18,616 nucleotides of DNA from assembly GCA_045600025.1 (NCBI GenBank), contig JAZRXC010000051.1, forward strand, positions 1 through 18,616, in the 5' to 3' direction. Origin of the DNA: UBA3774 sp045600025 (GTDB lineage Bacteria > Bacillota > Clostridia > Lachnospirales > Lachnospiraceae). The notes under the pieces were generated by a model. That model was not told the origin of the DNA. It saw only the letters and a list, made by a program, of their open reading frames with translations, and searched no databases. Below, one piece after another: positions 1 through 8,124 of the stretch; position 1 is the stretch's first letter; the number at the start of each line of letters is the position of its first letter. The position numbers and the translations under genes are program-made.

Positions 1-243
1 CCTGAGCTGCCGTTTTTCGTAAATAAGTTTTCAGAAGAGATTCCGATGTACCGCGTAAGACTTCAGGTCCGTCCGGGCATTACGGGTTGGGCGCAGGTTA
101 ACGGACTTCGCGGTGACACAGATATCACCGACCGCGTAAAATATGATATATGGTATATTGAAAACTGGAGTATAACTCTTGAAATAAAGATTATACTTAT
201 GACCATATTTGGTGGTATGATAAACAAAGAGAAAATTAACTAG
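1..243 (+). CDS. C-terminal part of a lipid-carrier sugar-1-phosphate transferase (bacterial sugar transferase family)
   Basis: Only the last 80 residues are in the window; the reading frame is open from base 1. The stretch RPGITGWAQVNGLRGDT is the hallmark C-terminal motif of the bacterial sugar transferase family (WcaJ/WbaP/EpsL type). These membrane enzymes move a sugar-1-phosphate onto undecaprenyl phosphate and so begin a repeat unit of a surface polysaccharide. The TAG stop lies 9 bases before the next start, and that gene's AGGAG ribosome binding site overlaps the stop, so the two are in one operon. The sugar donor cannot be told from this end of the protein. The family call is firm; the exact substrate is open. 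Confidence 0.88.
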   Translation, partial: PELPFFVNKFSEEIPMYRVRLQVRPGITGWAQVNGLRGDTDITDRVKYDIWYIENWSITLEIKIILMTIFGGMINKEKIN

Positions 244-252
244 GAGTATAAA

Positions 253-1020
253 GTGTTACAAAAGATCAGGCAATACAGATTTCTCTTTGAAGAACTGGTA
301 TCACGAGATTTTAAGCAGAAATATAAACGCACCGTGCTCGGAATGTTCTGGAGCGTTTTATCACCGCTTCTTAATCTCCTTATTATGCACCTGATTTTCT
401 CTAATTTCTTCGGTGCTACAATTGAACATTACACAATATACCTGTTTGCAGGTAATATTATATTCTCATACTACAGTGAATCTACCAACGGTGGTATGTG
501 CAGTCTTTTGGAAAACGCTCATATCTTCACAAAGGTAAATGTCCCTAAGTATCTTTTCTTGCTATCAAAGAATATTTCCGCATTGATTAACTTCGGCTTA
601 ACGCTGGTTATCTTCTTTGTGTTCTGTATATTTGACGGCATTACTTTCGGTTGGCATTTCTTCCTGCTGCTTTTCCCGCTTATATGCTTGGTAGCATTTA
701 ATGTGGGGTTTGGATTGATTCTGTCCGCAGCATTTGTATTTTTCCGTGATATCTCATATCTTTTCGGAATTTTCAATACACTGCTCTGTTATATGTCGGC
801 AATATTCTATCAGGTAGATGTATTCCCCGAATACGCGCAAAAGCTATTCTACATTAACCCGATTTATTGTTATATCACTTATGTCAGAACTGTTGTAATA
901 AGCGGAGCTGTTCCGAGTCTGGCGCTTCATGCGCTTTGCTTCGGACATGCTTTGATAGTTGTGCTGATAGGCGCTTATATCTACAAGCATTTTAATCATA
1001 GGTTCCTGTATTATGTGTAA
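253..1020 (+). CDS. ABC-2 type polysaccharide export permease (Wzm/TagG-like)
   Basis: A 255-residue membrane protein with an N-terminal amphipathic stretch holding the family pattern (RDFKQKYKRTVLGMFWSVLSP, residues about 18-38), followed by about six hydrophobic segments. This is typical of permeases that export polysaccharide or teichoic acid across the inner membrane. The start is a GTG at 253, with AGGAG at 242-246 placed 6 bases upstream; no better ATG fits the conserved N-terminus. It is followed 12 bases later by its ATPase, so the two form one transporter. Linkage to a sugar transferase, an O-acyltransferase and Glf points to a surface glycan as cargo rather than a drug. Family assignment is confident; the cargo is inferred from context. 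Confidence 0.9.
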   Translation: MLQKIRQYRFLFEELVSRDFKQKYKRTVLGMFWSVLSPLLNLLIMHLIFSNFFGATIEHYTIYLFAGNIIFSYYSESTNGGMCSLLENAHIFTKVNVPKYLFLLSKNISALINFGLTLVIFFVFCIFDGITFGWHFFLLLFPLICLVAFNVGFGLILSAAFVFFRDISYLFGIFNTLLCYMSAIFYQVDVFPEYAQKLFYINPIYCYITYVRTVVISGAVPSLALHALCFGHALIVVLIGAYIYKHFNHRFLYYV

Positions 1021-1032
1021 GGAGGATTCGTT

Positions 1033-1848
1033 ATGGCACCGATAATTAAAGCGGATGACGTATCCATCCGTTACATAATAGGAGATTTCAAAGATATAGG
1101 TCTCAAGGAATTTGTCATGAGAAAACTGTCCGGACATTATCGCGTAGAAGAGTTTTGGGCAGACAGACATGTTTCGTTTGAACTTGAGCGTGGTGACATG
1201 CTTGGAATAATAGGCGCAAATGGTGCCGGAAAATCCACGTTGCTTAAGGCCGTTTCAGGTATTATGGTGCCTACTGAAGGCCATATGGAAATTAACGGTA
1301 CAATTGCAGCTCTGCTGGAATTATCAAGTGGCTTTGACGGTGATCTTACCGTGCGTGAAAATACTTTCCTCCGCGGAGCAATGCTCGGATACACAAGACC
1401 TTTTATGAATGAAATGTATGATGAAATCATACGCTTTGCTGAGTTAGAAGAGTTCCAAGAGAGGCCTTTTAAACAGCTGTCAAGCGGTATGAAGAGCAGA
1501 CTTGCTTTTTCGATTGCCTGCCTCGTTAATCCGGATATTCTGATTCTTGACGAAGTATTAAGCGTCGGCGACGGAGCATTCAACAAAAAAAGCGGTGAGA
1601 AAATGCACGAAATCTTGAATAGTGGTGTAACAGGCATCCTGGTTTCGCATTCGATAGCACAGGTCCGCGAAATGTGCAGCAAGATTCTGTGGCTGGATCA
1701 TGGCAACCAAATACTTTTCTCAGATAAAGTAAAAGAATCCTGCGATGCATATGAGGAGTTTCTTTTCACTCATTGTCTGCCGGAAGAAACTCATGGTATA
1801 AAAGAAATGGCAGAGGAATTCCAAAGACGAATCGGCGAAATTTCGTAA
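1033..1848 (+). CDS. ABC transporter ATP-binding protein for polysaccharide export (Wzt/TagH-like)
   Basis: A 271-residue nucleotide-binding subunit, partner of the permease just upstream. Visible motifs are Walker A GANGAGKST (residues 61-69), signature LSSGM (149-153), Walker B ILILDE (169-174, catalytic Glu174) and a switch His in VSHS further on. The N-terminal extension before the ATPase core (residues 1-45) is usual for the KpsT/Wzt/TagH branch. At 271 residues it lacks the long carbohydrate-binding C-terminal domain of O9a-type Wzt, so it probably does not recognise a modified chain end. A strong AGGAGG at 1020-1025 precedes the ATG. It energises export of the glycan from the cytoplasmic side. 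High confidence in family, moderate in cargo. Confidence 0.9.
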   Translation: MAPIIKADDVSIRYIIGDFKDIGLKEFVMRKLSGHYRVEEFWADRHVSFELERGDMLGIIGANGAGKSTLLKAVSGIMVPTEGHMEINGTIAALLELSSGFDGDLTVRENTFLRGAMLGYTRPFMNEMYDEIIRFAELEEFQERPFKQLSSGMKSRLAFSIACLVNPDILILDEVLSVGDGAFNKKSGEKMHEILNSGVTGILVSHSIAQVREMCSKILWLDHGNQILFSDKVKESCDAYEEFLFTHCLPEETHGIKEMAEEFQRRIGEIS

Positions 1849-1857
1849 GGTTTACAA

Positions 1858-3372
1858 ATGAGTATAGTATCACCGGAATTTTTGTTTTTAATATTTGCTA
1901 CGGTATTCATTTATTATCTTGTTCCAAGCAGACATCAATGGAAGATACTGCTTGCCGCGAGTGCTCTGTTTTACATCTTTGCAGGATGGTCAGCCGCTTT
2001 ATTCGTTTTAATAACTGCAACTACTATATATGCAGCAACTCTGATAATCCCGAAATATTCCAAAAAAGACAAGCGTCGAAAAGCCGTTTATTTATCCGCA
2101 CTGCTCATTAATCTTGCAATATTATTTGCGTTTAAGTATATAGGCTTTGCGCTTGAAATAATTGCGCCGTTTTTGCCATCACTTCAAGGCGCACCATCAT
2201 TGCCTTTCAGCTTAGTCGTGCCGCTCGGCATATCTTACTATACACTTCAGTCAATCGGATATCTTACGGATGTTTACTGGGGAAATGTTGCCCCTGAAAA
2301 AAATTATGCGAAGGCTTTGCTTTTTGTTTGCTTCTTCCCGCAGATGACTCAAGGACCTATCAGTGATTTCAAGCAACTTTCCGGTGAACTTTATACACCG
2401 CATAAATTTGATTACAAGAACCTCTCTTGGGGATTTTGGCGTATGGTCTGGGGATTTGCAAAAAAGCTCATTCTTGCAGATTATTTATATATGTACACGG
2501 AAAAGATGTACGACTTGTATTCTGATATATCCGGTTTAGCAACGTTTATTTTAATCTTTTTTTATGCCATTGAAATATATGCCGATTTTTCAGGATATAT
2601 GGATATTGTATGCGGCGCGTCTGAGATGCTGGGCATAAGATTATCAGAAAACTTTATACGCCCGTATTTTTCAAAAAATGTTTCGGAATACTGGCGCAGA
2701 TGGCATATCACCATGGGGGCCTGGTTTAAAAAATATGTGTACTACCCTGTAGCAATAAGCAAATTAAATCAAGGCATTGCCAAAAAACTGCGGAAACATA
2801 CATCCCGCCATTTTACCAATACTTTAACTGCTTCACTCGCCCTTACGGTTACATGGTTATTAACCGGACTGTGGCATAAGGCAACCGCCGGATATGTTGT
2901 GTGGGGCCTTATTAACGGTGCATTAATAATTGCGTCGCTGTGGCTTGAGCCGGTATTTGTTAAGGCAAAGCAATTATGTAAGATAAATGAAAATGCCCTG
3001 CTGTGGAAATTGTTCTGCGTATGCCGGACATTCTTCATTATTTCAATAGTGAAAATTTTACCGGAAGCTCACGGATTGTCAAATGGCCTTAAGTTAGTCA
3101 GCCATGCATTTACCGCGAGATTTTTGCCGGGCGAGTTTAATCTGTGGGGCTTTATCCCGTATTACGGCTCTTGGTATACACTGTGGGCAGGAATAGGAAT
3201 GATAGTACTGATATTTATTGTGGATCTTTTATCAAGAAAATGCGATGTCAGAGAATATATATTCCGACTTCCTTTTGCAGCGAGAATACTTATTATGTCA
3301 GTACTCCTTCTGGCTATTGTTGCATGGGGCAGTTGGTCTTTGGACGTAGGATTTATGTATGCGCAATTTTAA
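1858..3372 (+). CDS. MBOAT-family membrane O-acyltransferase (AlgI/DltB-like)
   Basis: A 504-residue multi-pass membrane protein of the MBOAT family. It shows the family landmarks YADFSGY (residues 241-247), WRRWH (279-283) and LTGLWHKAT with the invariant catalytic His340. Relatives such as AlgI, DltB and PatA take an acyl group from a cytoplasmic donor and pass it through the membrane for esterification of a surface polymer. The next gene, overlapping by 14 bases, codes for an SGNH-like protein with an outside domain, the usual partner that finishes acyl transfer. I infer O-acetylation (or another acylation) of the exported glycan. The Shine-Dalgarno is weak (AAGG at the previous stop), so coupling with the ATPase gene is likely. 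Confidence 0.92.
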   Translation: MSIVSPEFLFLIFATVFIYYLVPSRHQWKILLAASALFYIFAGWSAALFVLITATTIYAATLIIPKYSKKDKRRKAVYLSALLINLAILFAFKYIGFALEIIAPFLPSLQGAPSLPFSLVVPLGISYYTLQSIGYLTDVYWGNVAPEKNYAKALLFVCFFPQMTQGPISDFKQLSGELYTPHKFDYKNLSWGFWRMVWGFAKKLILADYLYMYTEKMYDLYSDISGLATFILIFFYAIEIYADFSGYMDIVCGASEMLGIRLSENFIRPYFSKNVSEYWRRWHITMGAWFKKYVYYPVAISKLNQGIAKKLRKHTSRHFTNTLTASLALTVTWLLTGLWHKATAGYVVWGLINGALIIASLWLEPVFVKAKQLCKINENALLWKLFCVCRTFFIISIVKILPEAHGLSNGLKLVSHAFTARFLPGEFNLWGFIPYYGSWYTLWAGIGMIVLIFIVDLLSRKCDVREYIFRLPFAARILIMSVLLLAIVAWGSWSLDVGFMYAQF

Positions 3373-4378
3373 GAAACCGCTTTTGGCATTAATATTAATC
3401 GGCATAGTCACCGCTTTATTAAGTGTGGCTATGGTACTCGTTTATATAAAAAAATCATCGCAGGAATTTGATATTCCGGTCCGCAACAAATACGCAGGTC
3501 AGATTGATACACTTTTTGTAGGAATGTCTGAATTGAGACAGGCAGTTGTACCGGCAGTTATTGATGAGAAGTGCGGAACTTTCAGTTATAACTTATCGGG
3601 CGGCTGGCAGAATCTATATGCAACCATTATGCTGTTAGATGAAGAACTTGCACGAAACGATGTTAAGACGTTAGTTCTTGAATTATCCTCTACGGTAATA
3701 TCATTAACCCCGGACACAGATTACAGAGAGGGCTCCACGCTTGTAGTTCCGCGCCTTATGTCAACGCAAGAAAAGATTGATTACATAAAGAACTGGACGC
3801 TCAAAGGAAATCCCATCAAAAACTATTTGGGATTTGTGCAAAAAGAAGGTATGAGGATGGTCGGCGTATATGATTTTAATACGACTGTTCAAGATAAAGG
3901 ATTCTGCCCGTATTATAGTGTTGATGCAGCGATAAGCATGAAAACCGCCGGAGAAACATTTGAAAAAGAGCCTTCCGGACGATTAACAGAAGAAAATGCA
4001 CAGCGTATCAGGCAGATTGCTCAGATGTGCAAAGAAAGAGACATTAAGCTCATATGTATCACACCTGTGATGTCACCGGCGTATATACTTACAAAGAGCG
4101 GCTGGGATGATACAAAGGCAGATATTCAGAATATATGCAACGAGATTGGTGTAAGTTTTATTGATTTCAATTTAATTAAAAACAGATTCAGCATCTTTGA
4201 TGAGCATACATCATATGGCGAATACGATCATTTGTCAGAGGAAGGCGCTTATGCATTTACCCCGCTGCTTGCCAAGGTATTAGACGGAGCAAGAAACGAT
4301 ACGGAAATTGCATTTGATTCTTATGACAGTTATATTGATATGATGAAAGCCAGCCCTTACGGAGAACTGTATGATTAA
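3359..4378 (+). CDS. Membrane-anchored SGNH-like protein, partner of the MBOAT acyltransferase
   Basis: A 339-residue protein with one N-terminal membrane segment (residues about 8-30) and the rest predicted outside the membrane. FVGMSELRQAV places a candidate nucleophile Ser57 in the GxS block after the first strand, and EYDHLSEEGA near the C-terminus supplies Asp290-His291, the arrangement of SGNH-fold esterases and acyltransferases. The ATG overlaps the MBOAT gene by 14 bases. AlgX/DltD/PatB-like SGNH proteins work with MBOAT proteins in polymer O-acylation, so this is likely the outside acyl-transfer subunit. I do not recognise a named family, and catalytic activity is inferred from the two motifs alone. 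A short tail follows the His motif. Confidence 0.72.
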   Translation: MRNFKKPLLALILIGIVTALLSVAMVLVYIKKSSQEFDIPVRNKYAGQIDTLFVGMSELRQAVVPAVIDEKCGTFSYNLSGGWQNLYATIMLLDEELARNDVKTLVLELSSTVISLTPDTDYREGSTLVVPRLMSTQEKIDYIKNWTLKGNPIKNYLGFVQKEGMRMVGVYDFNTTVQDKGFCPYYSVDAAISMKTAGETFEKEPSGRLTEENAQRIRQIAQMCKERDIKLICITPVMSPAYILTKSGWDDTKADIQNICNEIGVSFIDFNLIKNRFSIFDEHTSYGEYDHLSEEGAYAFTPLLAKVLDGARNDTEIAFDSYDSYIDMMKASPYGELYD

Positions 4379-5501
4379 AACAAAAAGAAAGCATTATGAT
4401 TACCTAATAGTCGGAGCAGGACTTACAGGCGCAACCTATGCAAGAGAACTTACAGATGCAGGGAAAAATGTCCTGGTAGTTGAACGCCGTCCCCACATTG
4501 CCGGAAATGTTTATACCGAAAAAGATCACGGCATAAATGTTCATGTATACGGCGCACATATTTTCCATACTAATGATGATGGCGTATGGGCATACTTAAA
4601 CCGCTTTGCCAAGTTTAATGATTTCATCAACAGCCCGATAGCCAACTACAAAGGCGAGCTATACAATCTGCCCTTTAACATGAATACATTTGAGCAGATG
4701 TGGGGAGTAAAGACTGCAGAAGATGCTCAGGCTAAGATAGAAGAGCAACGCAGAGAAATAACGGGCGAGCCAAAGAACCTGGAAGAGCAGGCAATATCAC
4801 TCGTCGGACGCGACATATACGAAAAGCTTGTAAAGGGATACACTCAGAAGCAGTGGGGACGTCCCTGCAATGAGCTTCCGGCGTTTATCATCCGCCGTCT
4901 GCCGGTGCGTTTTATATACGATAACAATTACTTCAATGCAAAATATCAGGGGATACCGATAGGTGGGTATACCGGACTTGTTGAAAGAATGCTTGAAGGC
5001 ATTGAAATCTTTACAGGTGTTGACTATTTGACATCAAAGGGTGAGCTTCAAAACCTGGCTGATAAAATCATTTACACCGGCGCAATAGATGCATATTATG
5101 ATTATTGTTTCGGCGCGCTTCAGTACAGATCGGTGCGTTTTGAAAATGAGCTTCTTGATATTCCGAGCTTCCAGGGGAATGCTGCCGTGAACTACACGGA
5201 TGCGCAGACGCCTTGGACCAGAATCATAGAACATAAATGGTTCGAGTTCGGAAAAGATGCCGAAGGTAAAGATATCCCCGTCACGATTATTTCCCGTGAG
5301 TTTTCTTCGGAGTGGAAGAAGGGTGATGAGCCGTATTATCCCGTGAACGATGAGAAGAATCAGGAACTTTATGAAAAATACAGCGAGCTGGCAAATAAAG
5401 ATTCTAAAGTTATATTTGCCGGAAGACTCGGACAGTATAAATATTACGATATGGACGTAGTCGTAAGAACTGCACTTGACGGAGTGAAGGGAGAACTGTA
5501 A
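4371..5501 (+). CDS. glf: UDP-galactopyranose mutase
   Basis: A 376-residue flavoenzyme that interconverts UDP-galactopyranose and UDP-galactofuranose in the cytoplasm, supplying galactofuranose for surface glycans. The N-terminal dinucleotide-binding motif VGAGLTGA (residues 14-21) binds FAD. VYGAHIFHT (59-67) is the Glf signature next to the flavin, and the C-terminal FAGRLGQYKYYDMD stretch is also characteristic. Length matches the bacterial family. The ATG overlaps the SGNH gene by 8 bases, so translation is coupled. Its presence means the glycan made and exported by the preceding genes probably contains galactofuranose. Very secure assignment. Confidence 0.96.
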   Translation: MIKTKRKHYDYLIVGAGLTGATYARELTDAGKNVLVVERRPHIAGNVYTEKDHGINVHVYGAHIFHTNDDGVWAYLNRFAKFNDFINSPIANYKGELYNLPFNMNTFEQMWGVKTAEDAQAKIEEQRREITGEPKNLEEQAISLVGRDIYEKLVKGYTQKQWGRPCNELPAFIIRRLPVRFIYDNNYFNAKYQGIPIGGYTGLVERMLEGIEIFTGVDYLTSKGELQNLADKIIYTGAIDAYYDYCFGALQYRSVRFENELLDIPSFQGNAAVNYTDAQTPWTRIIEHKWFEFGKDAEGKDIPVTIISREFSSEWKKGDEPYYPVNDEKNQELYEKYSELANKDSKVIFAGRLGQYKYYDMDVVVRTALDGVKGEL

Positions 5502-6667
5502 TGCTCGGAAATACATTTGGAAAATTATTCAGAGTTACCTGCGCAGGCGAATCCTATGCGGGCGGTTTTCGTGAAGATGTGCAAAAGGAATTGCGCGGCG
5601 GAATCATGACAATAGTTGATGGAGTGCCTGCAGGAATTCATATTACCGCAGAGATGATAAAAGCTGAGCTTGATAAGCGCCGCCCGGGACAGACGCCCCT
5701 TGATTCCCCGAGAAAAGAAGCGGATATTCCTTACATTTTTTCCGGAGTTATGGAAGGCGATTTGACCACCGGTGCTCCGGTCGGAATTATCATCCCCAAT
5801 ACTGATGTGGATATGGAACATATTGACCAGTACCGTGAGTATAAAGATATTGCGCGTCCCGGCCATGCTGAGATTACGTATATGAAAAAGTACGGAGAGT
5901 TTAATGACTGGGCGGGAGCGGGAAGAGCTTCCGGACGTGAGAGCGCAGGACGTGTTGCAGGCGGAGCAGTCGCAAAAGCTATTCTTGCAAAATACGGAAT
6001 TGATGTAATCGCATATACTGTTGCTTCACATGGCATAAAGGCAGGTCCGTTTACATATGAACAGGCAAAGGCCGGATACAGAACAAATGACATCAACTGC
6101 CCTGATGCAGATGTGGCCCGCAAGATGCAGGAGGATATACTGAATGTCCGCAAAACGGGAGAGACGGCCGGAGGGGTAATAGAGATAGTTGCTCATGGCG
6201 TTCCGGCAGGACTCGGTGAGCCGTGTTTTGACAAACTTGAGGCAACTATTGCACACGGCTTAATTTCAATCGGCGCAGTAAAGGGCGTTGAATTCGGCGC
6301 AGGCTTTTCGGCAGCTGATATGCTGGGAAGCGAGTGCAATGATGAGATGCACTGGGACGGAGACAAGGTTGCTTATTATTCAAATAACAGCGGTGGCTTC
6401 CTTGGCGGAATATCAAACGGTGATGATCTTAAGATACGCGTAGCGATTAAACCCACACCTACAGTCGATATCCCGCAGCGCACCGTTAATACCGCTACTC
6501 ATGAGGAAGTGACACTTGCTCCGCAGACAAGACGCGACGCAACGCTGCTGGGACGCATTTACCCGGTATGCGAAGCGATGGTTTCTATAGCACTTGTAGA
6601 CGCGCTGATGCAGGCGGCAGGCTATAGAGCATTTACGGATATTTCCGAAAAATACGACAAATTATGA
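5501..6667 (+). CDS. aroC: Chorismate synthase with an atypical active-site loop
   Basis: A 388-residue protein that aligns by eye along its whole length with chorismate synthase, which converts EPSP to chorismate using reduced FMN. Landmarks present are GNTFGKLFRVT (residues 3-13), RRPG (60-63), RPGH with His122, GRASGRES (141-148), VPAGLGEP and a C-terminal RRDATLLGRIYPVCEAM block. The usual GESHG near the N-terminus reads GESYA, so the conserved catalytic His is Tyr19. About 14 extra residues (roughly 21-34) follow before IVDGVPAGI. The start shares one base with the glf stop (TAATG), and aroA overlaps the end by 4 bases. The two shikimate genes are thus coupled to each other and to the glycan operon. 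Family is sure; activity of this variant is presumed. Confidence 0.93.
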   Translation: MLGNTFGKLFRVTCAGESYAGGFREDVQKELRGGIMTIVDGVPAGIHITAEMIKAELDKRRPGQTPLDSPRKEADIPYIFSGVMEGDLTTGAPVGIIIPNTDVDMEHIDQYREYKDIARPGHAEITYMKKYGEFNDWAGAGRASGRESAGRVAGGAVAKAILAKYGIDVIAYTVASHGIKAGPFTYEQAKAGYRTNDINCPDADVARKMQEDILNVRKTGETAGGVIEIVAHGVPAGLGEPCFDKLEATIAHGLISIGAVKGVEFGAGFSAADMLGSECNDEMHWDGDKVAYYSNNSGGFLGGISNGDDLKIRVAIKPTPTVDIPQRTVNTATHEEVTLAPQTRRDATLLGRIYPVCEAMVSIALVDALMQAAGYRAFTDISEKYDKL

Positions 6668-7941
6668 AAGCGATTTTTTCACGACAAAAATTAGCAGGGA
6701 CCGCGCAGGTCCCTGCTTCAAAAAGTTATACGATGAGAGCAATAGTAATCGCATTGCTTTCAGGTAAGCGTTGCCGCATTAATAACCCGCTTGTGAGCGC
6801 CGATACTATTTCCGCTTTGTATGCAGCGCAGGCTTTTGGCGCAAATGTCGAAAGAGAAGACGGGGCATGGATTATAACCGGACCGTCAGAGCTTAAGCAG
6901 CCGAAGAGTACAATAGATATGGGTAATTCAGGCACAGCACTTTTTTTCTTTGCTTCAGTAGCGGCACTTCTTCCGGGAAAAACGGTTTTTACGGGTGATG
7001 CGCAGACCAGAAAGCGTCCGATAAAGCCTTTGCTGAATTCACTCACGGTGCTTGGCGCAGAGTGTGAGTTTCTGGGAAATCCCGGGGACACTATTCCTGT
7101 TTCGATACAAGGCCCCATTCACGGCGGTATGACGCATATCACCGGCGCAACGTCGCAATATATGTCATCGCTGCTTCTTGCCGCACCTTACGTAGGCGAA
7201 GAAGTGAACATCATCTGCGACAATCCCGTGGAGCTTCCTTATATAGACATGACTCTCGAATATATGGGAAAAGCCGGGGTAAATGTAGAAAGAACCGGTT
7301 ACAATAATTTTGTTGTGGCACCTGCCGCATATGCTGATCCCTTATTTACTATTCCCGCCGATTGGTCGAGCGCTGCATTTCCGATGATATGCGGACTTTT
7401 GCCCGGCTCGTCAGTGTCTGTAGAAGGCCTTGATTTTTATGACCAGCAAGGTGATAAGAAAATAGTTGAGTTTTTTGAAGCATTCGGAGCTCATATTGAG
7501 AAAAACGAAGCAGAGGGTATCTTGACTGTTTTCGGCGACAGGTCACTTCAAGGCACATATATAGATATGAAGGATACCCCAGATGCATTTCCGGCACTGG
7601 CGGTTGCGGCTTCATTTGCCACAGGAGATACTGTATTCGCAAATGTATCCGGCATTCGTCTAAAAGAGACAGACAGAGTTCTTGTTATGCAGGAAAATCT
7701 TCAGGCTATGGGAGTGTCCTGCGAAACAGATGAAAATACTATGACTGTGCACGGGACAGGACGGCTTCGCGGAGCAGAGCTTTCATCTTACGGTGATCAT
7801 CGAATTGCGATGGCGCTTTCGGCAGCGGGCATGTTTGCTTCTGAGATTACGACAATTGAAGATGCGGACAGGGTGAGCGTTTCATTCCCGGGCTTTTTCG
7901 AAATGCTGAAAAAACTCGGCGCTTCGGTGCGTTTTCAGTAA
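6664..7941 (+). CDS. aroA: 3-phosphoshikimate 1-carboxyvinyltransferase (EPSP synthase)
   Basis: A 425-residue enzyme that joins shikimate-3-phosphate and phosphoenolpyruvate to give EPSP, the substrate of the AroC encoded just upstream. Motifs seen are PASKSYTMRA (residues 17-26, with Lys20 and Arg25), GNSGT (87-91), GDAQTRKRPI (111-120), SQYMSS, the PDAFPALAV aspartate region, RLKETDR and GDHRIAM. Length fits the family. After GNSGT most homologues have an arginine within a few residues (GNSGTTMRL or NAGTAMRP); here it is ALFFFA, with Phe94 in that place. The ATG overlaps the aroC stop (ATGA). No terminator is visible between its stop and the tRNA promoter 14 bases on. Confident call. Confidence 0.95.
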   Translation: MKAIFSRQKLAGTAQVPASKSYTMRAIVIALLSGKRCRINNPLVSADTISALYAAQAFGANVEREDGAWIITGPSELKQPKSTIDMGNSGTALFFFASVAALLPGKTVFTGDAQTRKRPIKPLLNSLTVLGAECEFLGNPGDTIPVSIQGPIHGGMTHITGATSQYMSSLLLAAPYVGEEVNIICDNPVELPYIDMTLEYMGKAGVNVERTGYNNFVVAPAAYADPLFTIPADWSSAAFPMICGLLPGSSVSVEGLDFYDQQGDKKIVEFFEAFGAHIEKNEAEGILTVFGDRSLQGTYIDMKDTPDAFPALAVAASFATGDTVFANVSGIRLKETDRVLVMQENLQAMGVSCETDENTMTVHGTGRLRGAELSSYGDHRIAMALSAAGMFASEITTIEDADRVSVSFPGFFEMLKKLGASVRFQ

Positions 7942-7954
7942 TTAAAAAAAACAC

Positions 7955-7983
7955 TTGCAAAATAAAGATAAGTGCGGTACAAT
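7955..7983 (+). promoter_or_regulatory. Sigma-A type promoter for tRNA-Gln
   Basis: TTGCAA at 7955-7960 and TACAAT at 7978-7983 are separated by exactly 17 bases. The expected start point falls about 7-10 bases before the mature tRNA 5' end at 8000, so only a short leader would be removed. It lies in the short gap after aroA. Confidence 0.8.
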
Positions 7984-7999
7984 TCCATAGCAATCGCGG

Positions 8000-8071
8000 T
8001 GGGCTATCGCCAAATGGTAAGGCAACGGACTCTGACTCCGTCATTTCAAGGTTCGAATCCTTGTAGCCCAG
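8000..8071 (+). tRNA. tRNA-Gln (anticodon CTG)
   Basis: A full cloverleaf can be drawn. The acceptor stem is TGGGCTA (8000-8006) with TAGCCCA (8064-8070), and the discriminator is G8071. The anticodon stem is ACGGA/TCCGT around the 7-base loop at 8030-8036, with anticodon CTG at 8032-8034 preceded by the conserved T. The T arm contains GGTTCGAATCC. The sequence closely resembles the bacterial glutamine tRNA, and the weak first pair and G discriminator are glutamine identity features. It reads CAG codons. The 3' CCA is not encoded and must be added after transcription. It has its own promoter upstream and terminator downstream. Confidence 0.96.
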
Positions 8072-8075
8072 TTTC

Positions 8076-8101
8076 AAAACTCCCGGAGCGGGAGTTTTTT
8101 T
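8076..8101 (+). terminator. Intrinsic terminator after tRNA-Gln
   Basis: CTCCCG (8080-8085) pairs with CGGGAG (8089-8094) around a 3-base GAG loop, extended by A/T pairs and followed by seven T (8095-8101). It begins 5 bases after the tRNA. Confidence 0.9.
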
Positions 8102-8124
8102 AATCACAGGAGAACGGTAGGCTT

